A stretch of 40,324 nucleotides of DNA from Alphaproteobacteria bacterium (GTDB taxonomy: Bacteria; Pseudomonadota; Alphaproteobacteria; CADEGL01). The translations under genes and the position numbers were made by a program. Under the pieces are notes generated by a model. That model saw only the letters and a list, made by a program, of their open reading frames with translations, was not told where the DNA came from and made no database searches. Positions within the stretch are counted from its first letter, which is position 1. The number at the start of each line of letters is the position of its first letter. Positions 33,469 through 40,324 of this stretch are shown piece by piece. The DNA lies in contig JAPLOM010000030.1 in assembly GCA_026400755.1 (NCBI GenBank), positions 78,279-118,602 on the forward strand. The letters run 5' to 3'.

Positions 33469-34652
33469 CAGATCCCCAGACGCGAATAGACGATCGAGAA
33501 GATGGCGTCGAACACGATCACCAGGAAGATCGATTCGACCACGGACTGGGTCGTGCGCCGGCCGACGGCGTCGGCGCTTCCCTTGACCTTGAGCCCATAG
33601 CGGCAACCGACCATCGCGATCAGAAAACCGAAGACGGGCGCCTTTCCCAGCCCAACCCAGAAATGCCGGATCGGCACGTTTTCCTGGAGCTGCTGCAGAA
33701 ACTGCTGTGGCGGCATGTCGAGAATGGTCATGGTCGCGACCGCCGCGCCGAACAACCCGACGATATCGGCGTAAAAGCCCAACAGCGGCATCGTGATTGT
33801 CAGCGCGAAGATGCGCGGCAGCACCAAAATATCCAGCGGGTCGAGGCCCAACGTACGGATGGCATCGACCTCCTCGCGGATTCGCATGGTGCCGATCTGG
33901 GCCGTGAAGGCGCTGCCCGAACGTCCCGCGACCAGGATGGCCGTGATGAGGATGCCAATCTCGCGCAGGATCGACAGGCCGGCCAGGTTGACCGTGAAGA
34001 CCTCCGCGCCGAAAGCGCGAAGCTGGTCGATACCCTGATAGGCCAGCACCACGCCGATCAAGAACGACAACAGCCCGACAATGGGCAATGCGTTGAGTCC
34101 GACGCGTTCGATCTGATTGACCGTCGCGGTCCAGCGGATGCGCTGGGGCTGGACGATGGAGCGGCCGATGCCGACGACGATCATGCCGAAGAAACTGAGG
34201 AGGTCTTTCGCCTCCGACCAGGCGCGCAGCGTGTTCGCGCCTAATCCGTCCAGCAGATGAAGCACCGGGTTTTGCGGCCGTGGCCTTGCGTCCTTGCTGG
34301 GCTCCTTCTCGAGCTCTTTCTCCAGCCGGTCGATCAGGGCTCTATGGGCATCCTTGCCGCCCGTGATCTCCACGGACCGGCCGTCGTCGCGTAGCTTCTT
34401 CCACAGCCGATAGACGGCCCAGGCACCCGAGGAATCGAGCGCCGTGACCGCGCTGAGGTCCAGTTTGACATCGCCCTCGGAGGGGATCGCATAGTCGCGC
34501 AGCGACTGGTCCAGCTTGGAGACCGTGGCGATGTCCCAACGGCCCGCGAATTTCAGGACGACGCCGCCATCCGCCCGCTCGGCTTTAAGCGAGCCGGCCG
34601 ATTCCGGCTCGTCCTTGCCGTGCCCGTGCTTTTTGGGGGCTGTCTCAGCCAC
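33468..34652 (-). CDS. mlaE: Lipid ABC transporter permease MlaE with N-terminal STAS domain
   Basis: This 394-residue protein joins an MlaB-like STAS domain (about residues 22-110, with VKLDLSAVTALDSSGAWAVY) to a MlaE permease (about 130-394, with GLLSFLIGVVLAYQGIDQL and the EEVDAIRTLGLDPLDILVLPR coupling segment). In E. coli MlaB is a separate protein that binds MlaF; here it is fused, as in several alphaproteobacteria. The start is GTG 34652, inside the end of the ureohydrolase gene (8-base overlap), so the two genes are translated in sequence. It completes an MlaEFD plus lipoprotein operon; no mlaC is visible. Confidence 0.92.
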   Translation of the reverse strand: MAETAPKKHGHGKDEPESAGSLKAERADGGVVLKFAGRWDIATVSKLDQSLRDYAIPSEGDVKLDLSAVTALDSSGAWAVYRLWKKLRDDGRSVEITGGKDAHRALIDRLEKELEKEPSKDARPRPQNPVLHLLDGLGANTLRAWSEAKDLLSFFGMIVVGIGRSIVQPQRIRWTATVNQIERVGLNALPIVGLLSFLIGVVLAYQGIDQLRAFGAEVFTVNLAGLSILREIGILITAILVAGRSGSAFTAQIGTMRIREEVDAIRTLGLDPLDILVLPRIFALTITMPLLGFYADIVGLFGAAVATMTILDMPPQQFLQQLQENVPIRHFWVGLGKAPVFGFLIAMVGCRYGLKVKGSADAVGRRTTQSVVESIFLVIVFDAIFSIVYSRLGI

Positions 34653-35616
34653 GGCCTTTGCGCCTCGCGACGGCTTCGGCCATCGGACAAAGAATCTCGA
34701 ACATCAGGGTCGCGCCGACCAGCGCGGTGTTGCCCGACATGTCGAAAGGCGGCGATACCTCGACCACGTCGGCGCCCACGATATCGAGGCCGCGTAAGCC
34801 CCGAAGCATGTGCTGGGCCTCGAAGGTGGTGAAGCCGCCGATCTCCGGCGTGCCCGTGCCGGGCGCATAAACCGGGTCCAACCCGTCGACGTCGAAGCTG
34901 ACATAGACCGGGCCGTCGCCGACCACGCGTCGCGCCTCGGCGATCACCGCGTCGACACCAATCTTGTAGAACTCCTCGATGTAGATGACGCGCATGCCAT
35001 TCTGCTCGGCGAATTCCATGTCGCGTTCGCCGTACAGCGAGCCGCGAATGCCGATCTGGACCGTGCGCTTGGGGTCCAGAAGCCCTTCCTCGACCGCGCG
35101 GCGGAACGGCGTGCCATGGGTGTACTTATGGCCGCCGAAATAGCGGTCCCACGTATCGGAGTGGGCGTCGAAATGCACCATGCCCACCGGCTGGTCGCGG
35201 CAGATCGCGCGCATGATGGGAAGGGTGATCAGGTGGTCGCCGCCGGCGGAAAGGGGTGTCGCCCCGGCCGCGTGGATGCGCTTGTAGAAGGTCTCGACCC
35301 GCTCCAGCGTGTCGACCAGATCGATCGGATTGACCCCGACATCGCCGAGGTCGGCCACCTTGCACAGGTCGTAGGGTTTCGTGCGCGTGACATGGTGGAC
35401 CAATCGCATCAACGTCGATTGGTTCCTGATCTCGCGCGGGCCGTGCCGCGCGCCGGGCCGATTCGTGGTGCCGCCGTCCCAGGGCACGCCGATGATCGCG
35501 ATGTCGACCAGGGACGGATCGTCGATCAGCGGCAACCGCATGAAGGTCGCGGGCCCGGCAAAGCGCGGCAGGACGTCGCCTCGGATCGGGCGGAAACGGT
35601 GCTGGTCGTCAGCCAT
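34645..35616 (-). CDS. Ureohydrolase (agmatinase/guanidino-acid hydrolase family)
   Basis: This 323-residue manganese enzyme of the arginase/agmatinase family has all metal motifs: GGDH, DAHSDT and SFDVDGLDP. It releases urea from a guanidino compound; agmatine, guanidinobutyrate and guanidinopropionate are possible substrates and cannot be told apart here. ATG 35616 follows GGGGA; a TTG two codons earlier is less likely. It overlaps the STAS-MlaE gene by eight bases, an unusual neighbour for a metabolic enzyme. It may be part of the wider amino-acid-derivative catabolism in this window. Confidence 0.9.
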   Translation of the reverse strand: MADDQHRFRPIRGDVLPRFAGPATFMRLPLIDDPSLVDIAIIGVPWDGGTTNRPGARHGPREIRNQSTLMRLVHHVTRTKPYDLCKVADLGDVGVNPIDLVDTLERVETFYKRIHAAGATPLSAGGDHLITLPIMRAICRDQPVGMVHFDAHSDTWDRYFGGHKYTHGTPFRRAVEEGLLDPKRTVQIGIRGSLYGERDMEFAEQNGMRVIYIEEFYKIGVDAVIAEARRVVGDGPVYVSFDVDGLDPVYAPGTGTPEIGGFTTFEAQHMLRGLRGLDIVGADVVEVSPPFDMSGNTALVGATLMFEILCPMAEAVARRKGRG

Positions 35617-35693
35617 CGGCAAAAATCCCCGGGCGGTGGGCGGCGCCAGCGATTATAGGTGATCCCGGCTCCGCGCGCGCCTTCCCTCGGCGG

Positions 35694-36287
35694 CTAGCGG
35701 CGCGGCTTCCGGCCGCTGCCGGGGCCCAGCGGACGCTGCATCAGGACGCTGTCGACCCAACGCCCCAGCTTGAAGCCGATGCCCCGCATGACCGCGGCGT
35801 TGCGGAACCCCTGCGAGGCATGGACGTGGATCGACCCGCGATTGCCCGAATCGCCGATGACCGCGATCATTTGGCGATAGCCGAGCTTCGTTGTGCGCGT
35901 GATCAGGACCTTGAGGAGCCGCGCGCCGATGCCGCGCCCGATGGCCTCGGGCGCGACATAGATCGAATCCTCGACCGTGTAGCGATAGGCCGTGCGCAGG
36001 CGGTAGGGCGAGGCATAGCTGAAGCCCAGCACGCGCGCCTCACGGTCGGTGGCGACCAAATAGGGCAGGCCGCGCACCAGCACGTCCTGGCGCCGCCGGA
36101 CCATTTCGGCCAGGTCGGGCGGAATTTCTTCGAACGAGCCAAATCCATGCGTCACGTGATGCGCATAGATGGCGTGGATCGCGGGCATGTCGGCGTCGGT
36201 CGCGTCGCGAATGCGCAACGGACCGCGCGCCGCAGCGCGCTTCACGAGCGGCGCTTGGGAAGCGCCGCGTGGCGTCTTGCGGTTCAC
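35694..36287 (-). CDS. GNAT family N-acetyltransferase (phosphinothricin acetyltransferase-like)
   Basis: This 197-residue protein has a GNAT domain from about residue 24 (LRIRDATDADMPAIHAIYAHHV), with the acetyl-CoA loop GRGIGARLL and the GNRGSIHVHASQGFRN segment typical of the phosphinothricin/methionine sulfoximine acetyltransferase group. The start is GTG 36287 with AGAGG upstream. The first 20 residues are basic and lie outside the domain, so a later start is possible. It follows the N-formylglutamate amidohydrolase gene by 14 bases. It probably acetylates an amino acid analogue. Confidence 0.85.
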   Translation of the reverse strand: MNRKTPRGASQAPLVKRAAARGPLRIRDATDADMPAIHAIYAHHVTHGFGSFEEIPPDLAEMVRRRQDVLVRGLPYLVATDREARVLGFSYASPYRLRTAYRYTVEDSIYVAPEAIGRGIGARLLKVLITRTTKLGYRQMIAVIGDSGNRGSIHVHASQGFRNAAVMRGIGFKLGRWVDSVLMQRPLGPGSGRKPRR

Positions 36288-36301
36288 CGGGAGGCCTCTT
36301 G

Positions 36302-37186
36302 TTAGGAGCGGATGAGCGAGGTCGCCTCGATGATGGCCGCGGTCAGCTTGCCCATATGGCGGGCCAGCTGACGGAAATACGGTCGTCGCTCGAGGCTGTC
36401 TTCGTCGAGATAGAGGGTGCGATTGATCTCGATCTGAAGGGCATGGACGCCTTCGGTGGGGCGTCCGTAATGGCGGGTCGTATAGCCGCCCGCGTAAGGG
36501 ATGTTGCGCGTGACATTATAACCCAGGTCCGTGAGGGCCGCCTCGGCGGCGTCCACCAGCCCAGGGGCGCAGCTCGTGCCGTGGCAATCGCCCAGCACGA
36601 AATCGACGCGTTGCCGTCCGGCATCCCGGTCCATCGGACCGCCGATGGATGGCATGGAATGGCAGTCGATCAGAAGACAGGTGCCGAAGCGCGCCCGCGT
36701 CCGCATGATCAACCCCGCCAAGGCGGCGTGATAGGGACGGTGGTTGCGCTCGATCCAGGCCGAGGCCTGGGCGAAGTTCAGCTTCTCGCCGTATATCTCC
36801 TCGCCGTTGGTCACCAGGCGCGCGATCGTGCCAAGGCCGGCGCCGACCCGCGGCGAGGTCGTGTTCACGTAGTCTGGCAGCGCGTCCGCGAACATCGCAG
36901 GGTCCAGCTCGAACGGCTCGCGGTTGGGATCGACGAAGGCGCGTGGAAAATGAGCCCGCAGCAAGGGCACGCCCAACTGCGGCGCGGCGCCGAACAGCTC
37001 GTCGATATAGCAATCCTCGGATTTGCGCAGAATTTGGAGCGGAAGCCGCGAGGCCTTGAGGAACTCCGGACGATAGTCGCGCCCGCTGTGCGGCGAGGCC
37101 AGCACGACGGGCGCCGTCTGAGCGGCGGGCGGGAGAATGTCGTAAGCCGGACACTCCTCGGCGACGATTTCGACAGCCGCATCCAT
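36302..37186 (-). CDS. N-formylglutamate amidohydrolase
   Basis: This 294-residue protein is of the N-formylglutamate amidohydrolase family, which in the histidine pathway (HutG) splits N-formylglutamate to glutamate and formate. Visible motifs are ASPHSGRDYRPEF, NREPFELDPAMF, the LLIDCHSMPS metal site and the EINRTLYLDE segment near the C-terminus. The other hut genes are not in this window, so it may act on another N-formyl amino acid. ATG 37186 has no clear ribosome site. It is divergent from the fatty acid desaturase. Confidence 0.9.
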   Translation of the reverse strand: MDAAVEIVAEECPAYDILPPAAQTAPVVLASPHSGRDYRPEFLKASRLPLQILRKSEDCYIDELFGAAPQLGVPLLRAHFPRAFVDPNREPFELDPAMFADALPDYVNTTSPRVGAGLGTIARLVTNGEEIYGEKLNFAQASAWIERNHRPYHAALAGLIMRTRARFGTCLLIDCHSMPSIGGPMDRDAGRQRVDFVLGDCHGTSCAPGLVDAAEAALTDLGYNVTRNIPYAGGYTTRHYGRPTEGVHALQIEINRTLYLDEDSLERRPYFRQLARHMGKLTAAIIEATSLIRS

Positions 37187-37289
37187 GGGTTTTTCGTTTA
37201 AAGGATTCCGCCCCCCCTGTCATCCGCGCCGAGCCTGGCGGCGGCGAAGCCCGTAGTTTTTCTCCGTGTTTCGAGCCTCGGCTGATAGT

Positions 37290-37327
37290 TTGATGAAACT
37301 AGAACTAATAATTTAAAAGGATAAAAT
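37290..37327 (+). promoter_or_regulatory. AT-rich promoter-like segment upstream of the desaturase
   Basis: An unusually AT-rich stretch within the divergent gap contains TTGATG, TAATAATTTAAAAG and TAAAAT. Spacing between -35-like and -10-like elements is not ideal, so exact assignment is not possible. Confidence 0.3.
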
Positions 37328-37382
37328 TTATCGTCGTGACAACGTGGCTCAAGCTGGCCTTCATCGCGCCTGTGAGGGGACC

Positions 37383-38330
37383 ATGGACAACTGGATGTTT
37401 CGGCGGGATTTGATCGACTCGCGTACGCTGCGCGCCCTATCGCGCCGGTCGGACGCGAAGGGCGCCATCCGTTTGTTCAGCCAATTCGCGGCCATGGGTG
37501 TTACGGGCTGGGGCATTTTCATGCTCTGGGGCACATGGTGGTGCGTGCCGGTGTTCTTGGCGCACGGCGTGCTTCTGTTCGCCTATGGCTATGCGGGCCA
37601 GCACGAGTTGATCCACCGCACCGCCTTCCAGACGCGCCAGTTCAACGATTGGGCCGCGCACCTGGCCAGCTTCATCCGAATCTTCCCCGCGGGCTATCAA
37701 CGAAGCTGGCACTTTTCCCACCACCGCAACACCAAGGACCCGGACAAGGATTCCGAAATCATCGGAACCACCCCGCTGACGCTCGGAAGCTATCTCTGGT
37801 TCCTGACCGGTCTCGATTATTGGACGTACCGCATTGGCGTCCTGTTGCGCGTCGCGCGCGGCCGGAAGATCGAGCCGTTCCTCACGGACGAGGAGTGGCC
37901 TGGGCTCGTGCGGGAAGCGCGGATCTATCTGGCGGGCTACGTGCTGATCGCGGCGGTGTCGGTGGCCTTTCAAAGCTGGGCCGCGATCATCTATTGGCTG
38001 GGGCCGCTCGCCGCGGCCACGCCGTTCTACCGCTTCTATATCGCCACCGAGCATTACGCGCGCCCGCAGGTGGGCGACATCATCGTCAACACCCGCACGA
38101 CCCGCGCCGGGCCGGTCATGCAGTGGCTGATGTGGAACATGCCCTATCATACCGAGCACCATCTGTTTCCCGGCGTGCCGTTCCACAAGCTGGCGGAGCT
38201 GTCGAGGACCCTCAGGTCCGGCAATCATCCGGCGATGGCGGCCAACCAGATCGCGCGCAGCCACTTGGCCGTGAACTGGGAAATCTTCCGCGGTCTGCTG
38301 CGCCGAGACCCCGCCTACAGCCTGCGTTGA
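37383..38330 (+). CDS. Membrane fatty acid desaturase
   Basis: This 315-residue membrane di-iron enzyme has three histidine boxes: HELIH (H74-H78), HFSHH (H110, H113, H114) and HTEHH (H256, H259, H260), plus an additional histidine at H224 (TEHY). Four or so hydrophobic helices surround them. The family includes acyl-lipid desaturases and related hydroxylases, so the exact reaction is open. ATG 37383 was chosen because AGGGG lies 5 bases upstream; a GTG at 37344 is possible but has no ribosome site. It stands alone between the divergent N-formylglutamate amidohydrolase and a tRNA gene. Confidence 0.9.
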   Translation: MDNWMFRRDLIDSRTLRALSRRSDAKGAIRLFSQFAAMGVTGWGIFMLWGTWWCVPVFLAHGVLLFAYGYAGQHELIHRTAFQTRQFNDWAAHLASFIRIFPAGYQRSWHFSHHRNTKDPDKDSEIIGTTPLTLGSYLWFLTGLDYWTYRIGVLLRVARGRKIEPFLTDEEWPGLVREARIYLAGYVLIAAVSVAFQSWAAIIYWLGPLAAATPFYRFYIATEHYARPQVGDIIVNTRTTRAGPVMQWLMWNMPYHTEHHLFPGVPFHKLAELSRTLRSGNHPAMAANQIARSHLAVNWEIFRGLLRRDPAYSLR

Positions 38331-38345
38331 ACCGGGCTGCCGGGG

Positions 38346-38374
38346 TTGAAGGGCCGGGCCGCGGATGCTACACC
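38346..38374 (+). promoter_or_regulatory. Possible tRNA promoter
   Basis: TTGAAG (38346-38351) and TACACC (38369-38374) are 17 bases apart and lie 24 bases before the tRNA. The GC-rich spacer fits alphaproteobacterial stable-RNA promoters, but the -10 match is weak. Confidence 0.35.
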
Positions 38375-38397
38375 CCCGCCGCGCCACCCGACGGCAT

Positions 38398-38472
38398 GGG
38401 CCGGTAGCTCAGTGGGAGAGCACCTGTTTGACGTACAGGGGGTCGCAAGTTCAATCCTTGCCCGGCCCACCA
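38398..38472 (+). tRNA. tRNA-Val (anticodon GAC)
   Basis: The full cloverleaf is present. The acceptor stem is GGGCCGG / CCGGCCC, followed by discriminator A and an encoded CCA end. The D-arm is GCTC / GAGC. The anticodon stem CCTGT / ACAGG encloses the loop TTGACGT, giving anticodon GAC, which reads valine codons GTC and GTT. The T-arm is GCAAG-TTCAATC-CTTGC. Confidence 0.97.
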
Positions 38473-38506
38473 TCCATTTCCCCCAATTCTCGTGCTTTGC
38501 GACCGA

Positions 38507-38536
38507 TTGGCGCGCCCCTGGCGGGGGCGTTATAGT
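38507..38536 (+). promoter_or_regulatory. Promoter-like pair upstream of the candidate small RNA
   Basis: TTGGCG (38507-38512) and TATAGT (38531-38536) are separated by 18 bases. The -10 element matches the consensus at five of six positions. Confidence 0.45.
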
Positions 38537-38541
38537 CCAAC

Positions 38542-38680
38542 GGCCAATCGGCCCTGGATACGCGGGAATGCCCGCGCTCCAAAACAAAAGAACATAAGGG
38601 CTGCTTACGGTTTCGGGAGGTACACGCCGGAAGGGCGGGTGCGGTTGCTCCGGAAGGAGCGAAACCGGCCCGCCCTTTTC
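38542..38680 (+). ncRNA. Candidate small RNA or structured leader (unrecognised)
   Basis: Downstream of the promoter-like pair the sequence forms GGCC-AATC-GGCC (38542-38553), CGCGGG-AATG-CCCGCG (38561-38576) and a long terminator hairpin (38631-38677) ending in TTTT. An A-rich single-stranded stretch (AAAACAAAAGAACATAA, 38581-38597) lies between the second and last hairpin. It has no start codon with ribosome site and no plausible protein. It matches no RNA family I recognise. It could be a free small RNA of about 140 nucleotides or the attenuated leader of the kinase gene. Confidence 0.4.
38631..38679 (+). terminator. Strong intrinsic terminator with GGAA tetraloop
   Basis: Three consecutive stems AAGGGCGGG/CCCGCCCTT, CGGTT/AACCG and GCTCC/GGAGC are separated by small internal loops, closed by a GGAA tetraloop and followed by T residues. 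No protein gene ends upstream, so it must end a non-coding transcript or attenuate the kinase gene. Confidence 0.75.
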
Positions 38681-38781
38681 GTTGAGCGGGAAGCCTCCTG
38701 GCAATCTGGCCGCGCTCGTCTAAGCTTGCGTCTGCCGGCGTCGGCCGCCATTCAGGCGGGCGGTTTCCGGAGGGGGCGGGA

Positions 38782-40324
38782 ATGAAGCGCGGCATCCTGC
38801 GGCTATCGATCGGCGCTTACCTCATCGCGTTCAATTCGGTGCTGGCCGGCCTGGTGCTCGCGATTCTGGTCGTCGAGATCGGGTACGACCGCGCGCGGAC
38901 GATCAACGAATTCGTGCGCGAGATCGACAACGTCTCCGACGTCTTGTCCGGTCATATGCGAGAGTCTTTCGGCGTGATCGACCAGGCCCTTTTGGGGATG
39001 GCCGAAATCCTGGCCACCGAGAGGATGGAACGCCCGCTTCCTCTACGAGCGCCTGGTCGAACGCCAACGTCTGACCTTCGGCACCTACGCCTATTACCTG
39101 TTGGGCCCCGACGGGACGCTGCGTTATGTCTCCAGCGCGCCGAAAGCGGAGCCTGCGGATTTTTCGTCGCTGCCGTCCTTCCAGGTCCATCGCGAGAATT
39201 CGCCCGGCCTCTATATCGGGGCACCTTCGCGCGGGACATATGGCGACACCGCGGGCAAGTGGGTGGTTCACGTCACCCGGCGAATTTCGCGCGCGGACGG
39301 CAGCTTCGCGGGGGTGGTCGGCGCGATCCTATCGCTCGACGACCTGCGACAGGCGCTGAGCCAGCTCAATGTCGGACCGGACGGCGCGATCGGCGTGTTT
39401 CGCGCCGACGGCATCCTGCTGACCCGGCATCCGGCGCGGGAAGAAATCATAGGACGCTCTTACCAATCCTCGCCCCTGTTCTCGGAGCACGTGGCGCAGC
39501 GTCCGAACGGCATGGCGCCGATGCGCTATTACAGCGACGGCGTGATGCGCTACACCTCTTATCGCACCGTCGAGGCGCGGCCCCTGGTCGTCTCGGTCGC
39601 GGCATCCGAACAAGATATGCTGAGCGCATGGAGCGAGCGCACGGTGGTCGCGGTGGCCACGGCTCTGTTCTTGATCGCGCTTCTGGGCGCGGCGACGGTG
39701 GTCGCGCACCGCGTGCTTCGCCGGCGCGAGAGCGAACAGCGCGCCAACTCCGCGCGCTTGTCGAAGCTGGCGGCGGCCGCCGCCGAACTGGCCTCGGTCG
39801 GCGACCTGGATGCTTTGTTACGGCGGACGACCGAGACCGCGCGGGCGTTGATCGGCTGTCATCAAGCCATGACGACCGTGGATGAAGGCGATGAGGCCCG
39901 GCACACCCTTTCCATCTCGGAAAAGTATACGGCATGGCACCGTTCCGACGGCGACGCCGCGGACGTCTATGGCTTTGTGTTCGAGCGCAATCGGCCGGCG
40001 CGGCTGACGCAGGCTGAACTGGAGAGTCATCCGATCTGGCGCGAGCTGCGCGATGGGAGCCCGCCTCTGCGGGGTTGGCTGTCTGTCCCCCTGATCGGCC
40101 AGGACGGCTTAATCCTGGGAAGGATCCGTCTGTCCGATCGCGAGGCCGGAGAATTCACGGAGGATGACGAGGCCATCCTCGTCCAGATCGCCAACGTGGC
40201 CTCGGCCGCGATCGAGAATATCCGCATGGCCGCGCGCGAGCGCGAATCCGCGGTACAACTCCGCCAGGCTCAGAAGATGGAATCCCTCGGCCAGTTGACC
40301 GGCTGCGTCGCCCATGACTTCAAC
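38782..40324 (+). pseudogene. Sensor histidine kinase with frameshift (partial, runs off right edge)
   Basis: The ATG at 38782 begins a normal sensor N-terminus: a membrane helix at about residues 11-32, then a helical periplasmic start ending LLGMAEILATERMER. Near 39030-39038 the frame shifts by one base: the continuation FLYERLVERQRLTFGTYAYY and all that follows lie in the next frame, which stays open to the window edge. That part holds a Cache-like sensor domain, a second membrane helix (TALFLIALLGAATVVA), a GAF-like domain (GCHQAM...WLSVPLIGQDGLILG...IANVASAAIENI) and the beginning of the kinase phosphoacceptor region QAQKMESLGQLTGCVAHDFN. The H-box histidine is in VAHDFN. A single inserted base, or two lost, in CGCCCGC explains the break; a sequencing error is possible. 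Confidence 0.8.

Larger units (their letters stand above)
38473..38781. other. Intergenic region with a candidate small RNA
   Basis: This 309-base gap has no convincing gene. It holds a promoter-like pair, three stem-loops and a strong terminator that are described as a candidate small RNA, and then the GGAGG ribosome site (38769-38773) of the histidine kinase. Confidence 0.5.

Noticed and set aside
38631-38679. Resemblance to the SRP (4.5S) RNA apical hairpin because of TCCGGAAGGA
   Set aside because: The asymmetric internal loop and flanking sequence needed for SRP RNA helix 8 are missing; the stem simply uses a GGAA tetraloop and ends in a T-run.
38473-38781. Short open frames downstream of tRNA-Val
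   Set aside because: None has a ribosome site or protein-like composition; the region folds into hairpins and ends in a terminator.

Overview
The window is GC-rich, densely packed chromosomal DNA. Gene content (an MCE/Mla-type lipid ABC system with STAS-fused permease, several Liv-type importers, many acyl-CoA/SDR/TPP enzymes, FCD/LysR-like operator patterns) suggests an alphaproteobacterium, probably a Rhodospirillales- or Rhizobiales-like heterotroph. That assignment is inference from gene families, not from a marker gene. No phage, IS element or CRISPR array was seen.

Layout. 1-3702 (minus): RidA-family protein, a gamma-glutamyltransferase-family enzyme and a TPP enzyme that runs off the left edge. 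4002-13329 (plus): a branched-chain-amino-acid-type ABC importer with three full-length substrate-binding proteins, two of them a recent tandem duplication, plus a 3-prime relic of a fourth copy, then livH, an N-terminally extended livM, livG and livF. 13493-20054 (plus): DapA-family lyase/deaminase, aldehyde dehydrogenase, EamA transporter and four short-chain dehydrogenases; the third SDR is damaged and now reads in frame into the fourth. 20058-20651 (minus): an AT-richer orphan membrane-anchored protein. 20675-23028: divergent D-amino-acid dehydrogenase and 4-hydroxyproline 2-epimerase-like genes around two palindromic operators. 23163-25697 (minus): PxpC, PxpB and PxpA, the prokaryotic 5-oxoprolinase, divergent from a LysR regulator (25831-26775). 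26780-27912 (minus): a two-subunit TPP decarboxylase of the sulfopyruvate/phosphonopyruvate decarboxylase type, divergent from an acyl-CoA dehydrogenase (28075-29238). 29275-31056 (minus): a second gamma-glutamyltransferase-family protein. 31076-35616 (minus): auxiliary lipoprotein, MlaD, MlaF and STAS-MlaE, overlapping a ureohydrolase. 35694-37186 (minus): GNAT acetyltransferase and N-formylglutamate amidohydrolase. 37383-38330 (plus): fatty acid desaturase. 38398-38472: tRNA-Val(GAC). 38537-38680: a candidate small RNA with a strong terminator. 38782 to the right edge: a frameshifted histidine kinase.

How the parts fit. The recurrent theme is scavenging of amino-acid derivatives: import by Liv-type ABC proteins, gamma-glutamyl hydrolysis (two GGT-family enzymes), 5-oxoproline opening (PxpABC), N-formylglutamate hydrolysis, guanidino-compound hydrolysis (ureohydrolase) and hydroxyproline breakdown. 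The DapA-family enzyme and aldehyde dehydrogenase could supply the later two steps of D-hydroxyproline catabolism begun by the epimerase/dehydrogenase pair 5 kb away; this link is a hypothesis. The most notable structural signals are the decayed tandem binding-protein array, the deletion-generated SDR-SDR fusion frame, the shared T-N11-A sites upstream of the LysR/5-oxoprolinase and TPP-decarboxylase/acyl-CoA-dehydrogenase gene pairs, and the candidate small RNA.
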